A stretch of 64,000 bases of DNA. Source: Arthrobacter sp. ISL-30 (GTDB lineage Bacteria > Actinomycetota > Actinomycetes > Actinomycetales > Micrococcaceae). A program made the translations under genes and the position numbers. The notes under the pieces are model-generated. The model was not told where the DNA came from, ran no database searches, and saw only the letters and a list, made by a program, of their open reading frames with translations. Shown in pieces: positions 16,051 through 24,381 of the stretch. The DNA is taken from assembly GCF_018613855.1 (NCBI RefSeq), contig NZ_JAGGPK010000006.1, positions 88,997 through 152,996 of the forward strand, in the 5' to 3' direction. Every line of letters begins with the position of its first letter. Within the stretch, counting starts at the first letter, position 1.

Positions 16051-16147
16051 GGACACGCTCTTGGCCTGAGGACAGGGGCCCGGCTCGGGGACGCCCGGAT
16101 CGGACAGTCCGTGGGCCAGATCCGGTTCCTGGCGCAGGATCCGGTTC
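16050..16147 (+). repeat. 98-bp dispersed direct repeat, copy A (left border of catabolic island)
   Basis: Starts AGGACACGCTCTTGGCCTG and ends GGATCCGGTTC. It matches copy B at 30053-30150 at 93 of 98 positions in the same orientation without gaps. Its 3' part holds two GATCCGGTTC boxes 19 bases apart around a CCTG-GCG-CAGG mini-stem. It abuts the dagK-like stop on one side and the Gfo/Idh stop on the other. Confidence 0.9.
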
Positions 16148-16148
16148 C

Positions 16149-17216
16149 TCAGGCAGGTTCGAAGCTGGTACTGCGGGCCCGCTCGATGACCCTCAATACC
16201 TCGACGCTGTCTCGAGGGTCCACAGGCGGGCGGCTCCCCGTCTGCAGGGCGTGCGCCAGTTGGGTGTAGAACTGCGGATAACTGCCGCGTTCGGCCAGCA
16301 CGTGCCTAGTGGAGCCGGTGGTTCCGAGCCGGCCCCAGGTGTCTGAGGCTTCGATTCCATAGGCCGAATCCGTCGGCAGAACCCCCGCAGCCAGGGCAGG
16401 TTCCTGTCCGTCCAGGCCCCACTTTGTGTAGCCCGCCTTGGAACCAAGGACATGGAACCGCGGTCCCGGCTGGGCGGCGTGGCCATTCATCCAGAGTCGG
16501 GAGCGTACGCCCGACTCATGAAACAAGGAAACAAAGGCTGCTTGGTCGGCATCCGACTGCGCATTCTCGAACCGGGACGTCTCGCCATAAACATCCACAA
16601 CCGGTCCGAATAGTTCAAGAGCCTGATCGATAAGGTGGGCACCCAGATCATGCAGGATCCCGCCGCCCTCTTCCAAGCTGGCCCGGTCACGCCAGTTTCC
16701 AAATCCCTCAGGCATCCACCATTCAAACCTGGACTCGAAGCTGCGGATGTCTCCCAGCTCTCCGCTGGCGATCAACCGCCGGAGCGTCAGGAAATCGGCG
16801 TCCCACCTCCTGTTCTGGAAGACGGTCAGGGTCACTCCCTCTTCAACCGCCGCTTCAATCAGTTCCTCGGCTTCGCTTGACGATGGTACGAACGGCTTGT
16901 CAACAACGACAGCGAGCTTGCGCCGAAAAGCTTCCAGCGCGAGCTCCTTGTGCGTGGCCGGCGGGGTTCCCAGGATCACGAGATCCAGCGCGAGTTCTCC
17001 GGAATCGATACGCCCGAACAGCTCTCCGGGAGATGGGATGACGAGGCTGTCCGGATAGGTGGCTCGGGCAATGCCGGCCCGCTCGGGTTGTGAAGTGACG
17101 ATCGCGTCAAGCGAGTACGAGGCGTCGGCGGCGATCAGGGGTGCATGAAAAACTCGACCGGAAATTCCAAATCCCAGGATGGCCGTGCGAATGGGATGCG
17201 TCTTCTTACTGTCCAT
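16149..17216 (-). CDS. Gfo/Idh/MocA-family NAD(P) oxidoreductase
   Basis: 355-residue sugar or cyclitol dehydrogenase. N-terminal Rossmann motif (AILGFGISGRVFHAPL, about 12-27), VDKPF in place of the usual EKP (about 103-107), and a C-terminal substrate domain with GGGILHDLGAHLIDQ. The ATG at 17216 overlaps the end of the FAD oxidoreductase gene by 11 bases. Earlier in-frame ATGs (17261, 17276) would lengthen the overlap. It is a paralogue of the protein at 62785-63843, sharing FHAP, VDKPF and QNRRWDAD blocks. Substrate probably a sugar-like product of the island; not determined by sequence. Confidence 0.85.
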   Translation of the reverse strand: MDSKKTHPIRTAILGFGISGRVFHAPLIAADASYSLDAIVTSQPERAGIARATYPDSLVIPSPGELFGRIDSGELALDLVILGTPPATHKELALEAFRRKLAVVVDKPFVPSSSEAEELIEAAVEEGVTLTVFQNRRWDADFLTLRRLIASGELGDIRSFESRFEWWMPEGFGNWRDRASLEEGGGILHDLGAHLIDQALELFGPVVDVYGETSRFENAQSDADQAAFVSLFHESGVRSRLWMNGHAAQPGPRFHVLGSKAGYTKWGLDGQEPALAAGVLPTDSAYGIEASDTWGRLGTTGSTRHVLAERGSYPQFYTQLAHALQTGSRPPVDPRDSVEVLRVIERARSTSFEPA

Positions 17217-18333
17217 CGAAGCGCTCCGGACGGAATGCCGCGAGCATCGGATGCTTTTCATCGGTGAGAATTTCACTGGAGAGAAGTTCGCCCGCGATCA
17301 GTCCAACGGTTGCCCCCGAATGGGAGAACGCCACGAAGCAGCCGGGAAGCTTTTCAAGTTCCCCGAACACGGGCTCGCCGTCCCCTGGGATTGGCTTCCG
17401 GCCGATCTTCCAGCTGGCCGCCTTCAATTCAGGATTCCCTGCAAGCAGGCGCGAGGCTTCCTCTGTCAGTTCATCGATCACTTCCCGGGGAATCGAGAAG
17501 GAGCCATCTGCAGCCTCAACGATCCTTTCCTCGTACCAGCTGTGGTCAATGGCCAGGGTGCCTCCGGGGTTGGGCCGAACGGCAGCGCGAGGGGTGTTGA
17601 GAACGGCCTTCAATTCCGAATCCGCCGGTTGAGTGATCACCAGAGCAGAGACGGGAGAGCCGTCCGCGATATGAATACCATGCTCCCCTACGACAGCCGG
17701 CGTTGCGGCGCCGCACGCAACCACAACATGATCGGCCTCGTAGACCGTGCCGTCCTGGGCAGCAATACCGCTGGCCCGGCTGCATGTAGTAACAACCCGG
17801 CTCCTGCCAGCGCCGGTAACGAGCCTTCCTCCCCTGGACTTGAATTCCTCCATCAGGAAGTCCACAAGGTGTGGAAGGCTGACCCAGCCTTCGCCCGGGT
17901 TGAATACTGCGACGTCGGCCACAGCCGTTGGATCGACACCGGGTGTCAGGGCGGCAATTTGTTCTGGCTTGACCAGGCGCGAATCGTAGCCGTGGGACTG
18001 CTCATAGGCGTGGCGGGCCTCTGCCTTCGGTGCCTCACCGGCCGCCGCCCAGTACAGGCCGCCACCGAACTGAAGCCACTCCCGGCTGGGGTCCTGGGCA
18101 AAAAGGGTCCTGTACCTGTCGATTCCGGCAACGCGCAGATGATGGTAGGCGTCAGAACGGTTGCCAGCCGAATTGAGCCAGGACAGCGAGCGTCCCGTTG
18201 CCCCGCTGGCTAGTTCTCCTTCGGTGACAAGGACCACCGATGCCCCTCCTCGCAGGAGATGAACTGCGGTGGAAACTCCGAGAATGCCGCCTCCCAGGAT
18301 GGCAACGGTTTTTCCGCCTTGTGGGGAAGTCAT
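17206..18333 (-). CDS. DAO-family FAD-dependent amine/amino-acid oxidoreductase
   Basis: 375-residue flavoprotein with an N-terminal dinucleotide motif (VAILGGGILGVSTAVHLL, about 9-26), SGATGRSLSWLN, a mid-protein VVVACGAATPAV segment and the C-terminal GCFVAFSHSGATVGLIAGELLSSEI FAD motif. This is the DadA/glycine oxidase/sarcosine-oxidase-like group, which oxidises secondary amines or amino acids. First gene of the leftward arm of the island; no good ribosome site precedes the ATG. The transcript probably starts near 18737, giving a leader of roughly 400 bases. Substrate unknown; an N-substituted amino acid would fit the HyuAB context. Confidence 0.85.
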   Translation of the reverse strand: MTSPQGGKTVAILGGGILGVSTAVHLLRGGASVVLVTEGELASGATGRSLSWLNSAGNRSDAYHHLRVAGIDRYRTLFAQDPSREWLQFGGGLYWAAAGEAPKAEARHAYEQSHGYDSRLVKPEQIAALTPGVDPTAVADVAVFNPGEGWVSLPHLVDFLMEEFKSRGGRLVTGAGRSRVVTTCSRASGIAAQDGTVYEADHVVVACGAATPAVVGEHGIHIADGSPVSALVITQPADSELKAVLNTPRAAVRPNPGGTLAIDHSWYEERIVEAADGSFSIPREVIDELTEEASRLLAGNPELKAASWKIGRKPIPGDGEPVFGELEKLPGCFVAFSHSGATVGLIAGELLSSEILTDEKHPMLAAFRPERFDGQ

Positions 18334-18716
18334 GCGTGTTTACTCACTTTCTTGAATTACTGACGCTTGCGCTATTGACGCTGTATTACTGACGCCGAAG
18401 GGCTGCCGACGGCGTCGACATGTGCTGGGGCGACAAACGCCCATTGGACCGGCCGACTGGAAGCGGTGGGCATCATCTGGCCCTCCAAAAGCAGGACCGT
18501 TACGTCCCGGCCCTCCACTGTGGCGGACCAAAGCCCTGAAACGGGGCAATGGGTACCCGTTGCTGTCGCTTGCGGATGGGAACGCGATCTCAGGTTCCAA
18601 GGGAAAGCCTGTGGCGTTTCATGGAACTGGGGCCCAGTGACGGAGCGAGGGCTAGAGACCAGCGGAACTCGTCTCTTCACGAGAGTGCCTTTCGATAGAA
18701 CTTGTGTCGAAAAAAG
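18334..18716. other. Long leader region of the FAD oxidoreductase gene
   Basis: About 380 bases between the inferred minus-strand promoter and the gene start. It contains three TGACGC units spaced 14-15 bases apart (18361, 18376, 18390), two of them in identical ATTACTGACGC context. An open minus-strand frame spans most of it but begins inside the promoter and has no recognisable domain. No riboswitch fold was recognised. Confidence 0.5.
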
Positions 18717-18728
18717 GGGAACGTTCCC
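18717..18728. promoter_or_regulatory. LacI-type operator O1, GGGAACGTTCCC
   Basis: Perfect 12-bp palindrome lying 15 bases downstream of the minus-strand -10 box, so it covers the early transcribed region of the FAD oxidoreductase arm. The same sequence recurs at 18941-18952 on the other arm. The LacI regulator at 28842-29930 is the likely binder. Confidence 0.75.
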
Positions 18729-18743
18729 ATCAGGGTGTGATCG

Positions 18744-18773
18744 AGCATACATTCCTCGATAAAGAGGCGTCAA
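18744..18773 (-). promoter_or_regulatory. Promoter of the leftward island arm
   Basis: Minus-strand TTGACG (18773-18768), 18-base spacer, TATGCT (18749-18744). It mirrors the rightward promoter, which has the same -35 and spacer length, and places the start site just before operator O1. Confidence 0.6.
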
Positions 18774-18871
18774 TGGGGCGATCTAATTCGCTCGGTGCGG
18801 CAACGCGGTCCTCGGGGAATAAGTTTCAAGGAGCGGGATGGGGCACCGGACCGCCTGCCAACAAATTTTTT

Positions 18872-18883
18872 GAGAACGGTCCC
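18872..18883. promoter_or_regulatory. LacI-type operator O2, imperfect
   Basis: GAGAACGGTCCC matches the GGGAACGTTCCC palindrome at 10 of 12 positions and ends 10 bases before the rightward -35 box. It could be an auxiliary site for repression looping. Confidence 0.45.
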
Positions 18884-18893
18884 AAAAACACCA

Positions 18894-18923
18894 TTGACGT
18901 GTGACTCAGATCATGCCTACACT
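18894..18923 (+). promoter_or_regulatory. Promoter of the rightward island arm
   Basis: TTGACG (18894-18899), 18-base spacer, TACACT (18918-18923), with operator O3 starting 17 bases downstream. Confidence 0.6.
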
Positions 18924-18940
18924 CGAATTCAGTCAGCTGT

Positions 18941-18952
18941 GGGAACGTTCCC
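18941..18952. promoter_or_regulatory. LacI-type operator O3, GGGAACGTTCCC
   Basis: Perfect copy of the O1 palindrome located just after the predicted start of the hyuA transcript. Confidence 0.75.
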
Positions 18953-19039
18953 CAAACAGGCGGGATGCCCACGGTGGTAAATCTTCCTCTCACCCATCCA
19001 GACGAAATACAGCGGTCGAACCAGCCAGGCAGGAAAAAC

Positions 19040-21106
19040 ATGAGTCTACGAATCGGCGTCGATACCGGAGGAACCTTCACGGACCTCTGCGCCTTCGACG
19101 AAGCAACAGGACAGGTCCACGTGCGCAAGGTGTCGTCCACCCCGGATGATCCGGGACGGGCGATCATTCAGGGCCTGCAGGAACTGCTCGAGCAGATCGG
19201 TGGGCGGTCCATCGATGAAGTCACCTACTTTGCACACGGCACTACCGTTGGCACCAACGCCCTCCTGACCGGACGCGGCGTCCGGACCGGCCTGATTACC
19301 ACCAAGGGTTTCAGGGATCTCCTGGAACTTGGCCGGGGCCGCCGCCCGCATCTTTACGACCTGCAGGCGGACAAGCCTGAGCCGTTCGTGCCCCGGGATC
19401 GTCGCTACGAAGTCACCGAGCGCGTGCGGCATGACGGCCGTGTGGAGATCCCCTTGGATCTCGAAGAAGTACGCGGCGTGGTACGGGAGCTGAAGAAGCA
19501 GGCTGTCGAGTCCATCGCCGTCTGCCTTCTGTACAGCTATGTCCGTCCCGAACACGAGCAGGGAATCGGCCGAATCATTGCCGAGGAATTTCCGGAAGCA
19601 TACGTGTCACTGTCCAGCGAAGTCCTCCCGGAATTCCGCGAGTTCGAACGTCTCTCCACAGTTGTGACGAATGCGTATGTGGGACCGGTCGTCGCAAAAT
19701 ACCTGGCCAGGCTCCGCCATAGCCTCTCCGAGGCCGGCCTGCGGTGCCAGCCGCATGTCACCCAGTCCAACGGCGGCATCATTCCCTTCCCGACGGCGGA
19801 AGAACTTCCGGTCCGCCTGGTGCTGTCCGGGCCGAGCACTGGGGTAGTGGGTGCAGCGGCCACCACGGCGGCTGCCGGCAGCCCGGACATCATCACCTTC
19901 GACATGGGCGGAACCTCCTCGGATGTCTCCCTTGTCCAGGACGGAAGCCCGAAAGTCACGTCAAGCATGGAACTGGACGGGCGGCCGATCCGCTCTCCCA
20001 TGTTGGACATCCACACCGTGGGCGCCGGAGGCGGCTCCATAGCGTGGATCGACAGCGGAAACCACCTGCGGGTGGGTCCGGCGAGCGCGGGGGCCTTCCC
20101 CGGCCCGGCCTGCTATGGGAACGGCCAGGACCCTACTGTGACCGACGCCAACGTCGTGCTGCAGGTCCTCAACCCGGAGTACCTGCTGAACGGCCAGCTC
20201 AAAATTGATGCCCAGGCGTCCCACCGGGCCATCAAGTCCCTCGCCGATCCCCTGGGCCTCACGGTGCAGGAAGCAGCCCAGGGAATCATCCGCGTAGTCA
20301 CGGCCAACATGGCACGGGCGATCCGGGTCATCTCGGTGCAGCGCGGCTACGATCCCCGCGACTATGTCCTTGTCCCCTTTGGCGGTGCCGGACCCTTGCA
20401 CGCTTCCAGACTCGCCATGGAGTTGGGCTCGCGGCGAATCCTCGTGCCGGAGACTCCCGGCGCACAGTCAGCCCTGGGACTGCTCATGACGGATATCCGT
20501 AGTGACTTCATGCGCACCCAGATCATGCTGGCTTCCCCGGCGGCACCCGGTGACTTCAACAAGGTCTTTAGCGAGCTGACGGACCAGGCGAATGAGTGGT
20601 TTGAGGAAGAGGGCATCGAAACCGATCGACGCTCCCTGTCCCGTCGGGTCGAAATGCGCTACGCCGGCCAGAACTACGAGCTTGCCGTGGACGTTCCCGA
20701 GGGCGAGATCACCGCGGAAACGGTCAACGTCCTCATCGACAGCTTCCAGGCGGCCCACGACCGGATGTACGGCTACAGCGCCCATGACGAAGTAGTGGAA
20801 GCAGTGACATTCCGGATCCAGGCCGTCGCCTCGGTGCCCCGCGCCGACCTTCGGCGGTCATCGTTTGCCGGGCGGAGCGTTGAATCGGCCATTCTCGGAC
20901 GCCGGGACGTCTACCTTCCGGAAGAAGGCGGCTACACCTCCTGCCCCGTCTACGAGCGCTCCCGCCTGGACGTCGGGCATCGGATTGTAGGCCCGGCCAT
21001 CATCGAGCAGATGGATACCACCACCTTGCTGCTGTCGTCAGACGTGTGCGTCGTGGACGACCTGCGCAACCTAGTCATCGAAATCCGTAGGAGTATCAGT
21101 GAATAA
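19040..21106 (+). CDS. Hydantoinase/oxoprolinase subunit A (HyuA family)
   Basis: 688-residue ATP-dependent subunit of the hydantoinase/5-oxoprolinase family, acting with subunit B to open a cyclic amide. N-terminal actin-like ATPase motif IGVDTGGTFTDLCAFD (about 5-20), FAHGTTVGTNALL (about 64-76), then FDMGGTSSDVSLV and VGAGGGSIAWID in the central domain and PFGGAGPLHA towards the end of the core. The ATG at 19040 has AGGAA upstream; an earlier in-frame ATG at 18965 sits right after the operator and has no ribosome site. First gene of the rightward arm. Substrate could be a hydantoin, oxoproline, N-methylhydantoin or a related lactam. Confidence 0.9.
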   Translation: MSLRIGVDTGGTFTDLCAFDEATGQVHVRKVSSTPDDPGRAIIQGLQELLEQIGGRSIDEVTYFAHGTTVGTNALLTGRGVRTGLITTKGFRDLLELGRGRRPHLYDLQADKPEPFVPRDRRYEVTERVRHDGRVEIPLDLEEVRGVVRELKKQAVESIAVCLLYSYVRPEHEQGIGRIIAEEFPEAYVSLSSEVLPEFREFERLSTVVTNAYVGPVVAKYLARLRHSLSEAGLRCQPHVTQSNGGIIPFPTAEELPVRLVLSGPSTGVVGAAATTAAAGSPDIITFDMGGTSSDVSLVQDGSPKVTSSMELDGRPIRSPMLDIHTVGAGGGSIAWIDSGNHLRVGPASAGAFPGPACYGNGQDPTVTDANVVLQVLNPEYLLNGQLKIDAQASHRAIKSLADPLGLTVQEAAQGIIRVVTANMARAIRVISVQRGYDPRDYVLVPFGGAGPLHASRLAMELGSRRILVPETPGAQSALGLLMTDIRSDFMRTQIMLASPAAPGDFNKVFSELTDQANEWFEEEGIETDRRSLSRRVEMRYAGQNYELAVDVPEGEITAETVNVLIDSFQAAHDRMYGYSAHDEVVEAVTFRIQAVASVPRADLRRSSFAGRSVESAILGRRDVYLPEEGGYTSCPVYERSRLDVGHRIVGPAIIEQMDTTTLLLSSDVCVVDDLRNLVIEIRRSISE

Positions 21107-22814
21107 CCACCTTGCCAAGGCACCCGTGGTCCTGGACAGCGTCCTGGTGGAGGTCATCGGGTCCGCCCTGTCCACCGTCGTCGAGGAAATGGGCGGGACC
21201 CTGGTCCGCGCAGCCTATTCCACCAACATCAAGGAACGCCGCGACTGCACCGCAGGCCTCTTCGACGCGCAGGGCCGGGGCATCGCCCAGGACGAGGGCG
21301 GTTCGCCCCTGCACCTGGGATCCCTCATGGGCATCGTCGACGCCATTATGGAGCGGTATCCGCTGGAGGAAATCAATGACGGCGACACGTTCATCGGCAA
21401 CGACCCGTTCAGCGGTGGCGGCTCCCACCTTCCGGACATCGTCCTGGCCACCCCTGTTTTCGTTGACGGCGTCCTGTCCGCCTGGGCTGCAAACCTGGCC
21501 CATCATGCGGACTTTGGCGACCGCGGGCATGCACACATCTTCCAGGAAGGCCTGCGTATCCCGCCTGTCCGCTTGATCCGGCGCGGGCACCTGCAGCAGG
21601 AAATGCTGGACCTCATCCTGCTCAACTGCCAGGTTCCCCATGAGCGAAAGGCTGATCTCCGCGCACAGCAGTCAGCCAACCGCCTGGCATCACAGCGGTA
21701 CAAGGACCTCTGTGCCCGCTACGGGCGCGAAGTGATGGCGCAAGCCGCCGAGGAACTCCTCGACTACACAGAGCGCCGGACCCGTGCTGCGATCGAGAAA
21801 ATGCCTGACGGCGTCTACTCCTTCACCGACAAGTTCGACTGTCCTGAACTGGACGAGGAACTTGACCTCCAGGTCAAGGTCACGGTGGAGGGGGACGAAA
21901 TCCTGTTCGATTTCGCTGGCAACCCACCGCAGGTCCGGGCGAGCGTGAACGTGGTCTGGACGGCCCTCTACGCTTCCGTCTACTACTCGCTCAAGAGCCT
22001 TGTCGATTCCGACATCGTCGCCAATGCAGGGCTCTACCGCCCAGTGCGGATCGAGGCACCTCGCGGATCGATCATCAACTGCGAGGAACCGGCGGCCGTC
22101 AACGGACGCAGCGAAACCTGCCAGCGGATTGTCGACCTGATTCACGGCGCCCTCGCCACAGCCGTCCCGGAACGCGTCACGGCTGCAAGCAACGGTGCGA
22201 ACACCGGAGTCCACTTCTCCGGCCGGAATTCCCGGACGGGCAAGGAATTTGTCTACCTGGAGACCATTGGCGGCGGCTGTGGTGCTCGAGCAAGCAAAGA
22301 CGGCCTCGACGGCGTGCAGGTCCACATGACCAACACCTCCAACCTCCCGGTTGAGAGCCTGGAAACCGAGTACCCCCTGGTCGTCGAAGCATACGAGCTC
22401 ATCCAGGACTCTGGCGGCGCCGGTCAGCACAGGGGCGGCCTGGGCATTCGCCGGGCTGTCCGCGTCGAGGACAAGAACATCCATTTCTGGCTCGACACAA
22501 GCCGCCAGAAGTCCCAGCCGTGGGGTCTCGACGGCGGGACGCCGGGCGCCAGTGCCAACGTTGCCCTCAGCCCCGGAGCACGTCCCATCGACCACGGCTA
22601 CACCGTCCTGCAGCCCGGCGACAGGGTAGCTATCGAAACCGCAGGGGCGGGCGCCTACGGACCTACGTCCAAGCGAACACCTGAAGAGGTTGCCCGAGAC
22701 TTGGCCGAAGGGAAAATCTCCGAGGCCACGGCCCGCCGCTTCTATCCACAGCAAACCGAACAAACCCCGGAAACCGGATCAGGCTCCGGATCCTCACCCA
22801 CGCAAGGAAATTGA
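21099..22814 (+). CDS. Hydantoinase/oxoprolinase subunit B (HyuB family)
   Basis: 571-residue partner of HyuA. It shows VLVEVIGSALSTVVEEMGGTLVRAAYSTNIKERRDC at the N-terminus, GDTFIGNDPFSGGGSHLPDI, and the C-terminal ESLETEYPLVVEAYEL and GAGQHRGGLGIRR motifs typical of HyuB. The GTG start overlaps the hyuA stop by 8 bases with TAGGAG upstream, so subunits are coupled. The heterocomplex is expected to be cytoplasmic. As with HyuA, the natural substrate cannot be read from the sequence. Confidence 0.9.
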   Translation: MNNHLAKAPVVLDSVLVEVIGSALSTVVEEMGGTLVRAAYSTNIKERRDCTAGLFDAQGRGIAQDEGGSPLHLGSLMGIVDAIMERYPLEEINDGDTFIGNDPFSGGGSHLPDIVLATPVFVDGVLSAWAANLAHHADFGDRGHAHIFQEGLRIPPVRLIRRGHLQQEMLDLILLNCQVPHERKADLRAQQSANRLASQRYKDLCARYGREVMAQAAEELLDYTERRTRAAIEKMPDGVYSFTDKFDCPELDEELDLQVKVTVEGDEILFDFAGNPPQVRASVNVVWTALYASVYYSLKSLVDSDIVANAGLYRPVRIEAPRGSIINCEEPAAVNGRSETCQRIVDLIHGALATAVPERVTAASNGANTGVHFSGRNSRTGKEFVYLETIGGGCGARASKDGLDGVQVHMTNTSNLPVESLETEYPLVVEAYELIQDSGGAGQHRGGLGIRRAVRVEDKNIHFWLDTSRQKSQPWGLDGGTPGASANVALSPGARPIDHGYTVLQPGDRVAIETAGAGAYGPTSKRTPEEVARDLAEGKISEATARRFYPQQTEQTPETGSGSGSSPTQGN

Positions 22815-22816
22815 TC

Positions 22817-24361
22817 ATGTCCACTACCTTGAAGTCGTCTGCGGCAGTCGCCGCGATCGCGGCCTCGGCCCTGGTGCTCTCCGCCTGTGGCGGATCCAGC
22901 CCGACCCAGGCCCCTGAGCAGGAACTCCAGTTTGGCCTCTCCGGAGACGTCCCCAAGCTGCAGCCGCACCTGGACCAGGGCGCGTCCGCAATGCTCCTCG
23001 ACTCCGTACTCCATCGCGGCCTCCTCGGCTACGATTCCAAGGGCGAAGTGGTCCCCGCCCTCGCCGAAAAGTACGAGCAGAGCGATGCCACAACCTACAA
23101 GTTTACCCTCCGCAAGGGCCTGACCTTCCACGACGGAACACCCCTCACGAGCGCCGAGGTCAAGACCTCATTCCAGGCGCTCGCGGATCCCAAGGCAGCG
23201 GCGAAGATTGTCGCCGTTACCCAAGGGATCCAGGCCATCGAGACACCCGACGCCGAGACAGTGGTCATCAAACTGAAGGCCCCAAACGCGGCATTCCTTA
23301 GCTACATCGCTGACACCACGGCCGCAGTTCTTCCCCCGGCCGCATACCAGAACGCGGGAGAAAGCTGGGTGGGCGCCGGCCCGTTCAAGCTGGCATCGCA
23401 TGACAAGGGAGTCTCGTTCGTCGTCGAAAAGTTCGATGGGTACTACGACGCTGCCTCAGTGCAGCTGAACAAGATCGACTTCCCGATCTACACGGACGGC
23501 CAGGCACGAACAAATGCCCTGCTGGCAGGCGACGTTGACCTGATCGACTTCGTTCCGTGGGAGGAGTTCGACCGGGTCAAGGCCGATCAGAACATCACCC
23601 TGGATGCCCAGAGCGGCCCCTTCATGTACCTGAACTTCAACGTGACCAAGGGCCCGTTCGCCAACGCCAAAGTGCGCGAGGCTGTGGCGCTCGCGGTGAA
23701 CAGGGACAACGTGGTCTCGGCCGCCCTCTCCGGAAACGGATCCCCCATCAAGGGCGTTCCCATTCCTGAGAGCAGCCCCTTCTACAACGAATCGCTGGCG
23801 AAGGGCTGGGAACAGAACATCGACAAGGCCAAGTCGCTGCTCGCCGAAGCCGGTTACGCGAATGGCTTTAGCGCCAGGATGCTCTCCACATCCCAGTACG
23901 CCTTCCACAGGGACACCGCTTTGTCTGTGCAGTCGGATCTTGCCGCCGTCGGGATCAAGCTCGATCTTGACCTCCCGGACTGGGCAACCAGGGTCTCCAA
24001 GGGCAACGCAGGCGACTACGAAATTGCAGTCTCCGGCTCTGCCGGCGTGGTGAATGATCCGTCCTTCCTGAGCAAGTTTGTCCAGGGCCCGGCAGAACAC
24101 ACCCGCTCCTTCGGCTATGACAACGCGAACATCAATGCGCTCCTGGCCCAAGGGCTGAGCGAGGCCGATGAAGCCAAGCGCAAGGCAGTGTACGACGACG
24201 TCTCCCGGACCATCCTGACTGACGTTCCGTTCGTCTCCCTTGCAGGCCGTGCACAGGCCTTTGCGTACCAGAAGTCCGTCACCGGGTTCAGCAACCTGCC
24301 CGGATTCCTGACCTTCAATTCCGGTTACACGCTCGCCACCACGTCCATCGTTTCCAAGTAA
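22817..24361 (+). CDS. ABC transporter substrate-binding lipoprotein, family 5
   Basis: 514-residue DppA/OppA-type binding protein. N-terminal signal with lipobox LVLSACGG (Cys about residue 23) indicates lipid anchoring outside the membrane. The body has YKFTLRKGLTFHDGTPLTSAEV and VREAVALAVNRDNVV motifs of the SBP_bac_5 family. The ATG at 22817, three codons inside the longest frame, follows AAGGAA. It lies 2 bases after hyuB and before the permeases, so it probably delivers the HyuAB substrate or its precursor. Confidence 0.88.
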   Translation: MSTTLKSSAAVAAIAASALVLSACGGSSPTQAPEQELQFGLSGDVPKLQPHLDQGASAMLLDSVLHRGLLGYDSKGEVVPALAEKYEQSDATTYKFTLRKGLTFHDGTPLTSAEVKTSFQALADPKAAAKIVAVTQGIQAIETPDAETVVIKLKAPNAAFLSYIADTTAAVLPPAAYQNAGESWVGAGPFKLASHDKGVSFVVEKFDGYYDAASVQLNKIDFPIYTDGQARTNALLAGDVDLIDFVPWEEFDRVKADQNITLDAQSGPFMYLNFNVTKGPFANAKVREAVALAVNRDNVVSAALSGNGSPIKGVPIPESSPFYNESLAKGWEQNIDKAKSLLAEAGYANGFSARMLSTSQYAFHRDTALSVQSDLAAVGIKLDLDLPDWATRVSKGNAGDYEIAVSGSAGVVNDPSFLSKFVQGPAEHTRSFGYDNANINALLAQGLSEADEAKRKAVYDDVSRTILTDVPFVSLAGRAQAFAYQKSVTGFSNLPGFLTFNSGYTLATTSIVSK

Positions 24362-24381
24362 CTGATATCTGGAGGCACCCC

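Noticed and set aside
17179..18213. 344-codon plus-strand frame
   Set aside because: Antisense to the FAD oxidoreductase, which has both flavin motifs.
18372..18773. 133-codon minus-strand frame upstream of the FAD oxidoreductase
   Set aside because: It would start upstream of the inferred transcription start, overlaps promoter and operator, lacks a ribosome site and shows no family features.
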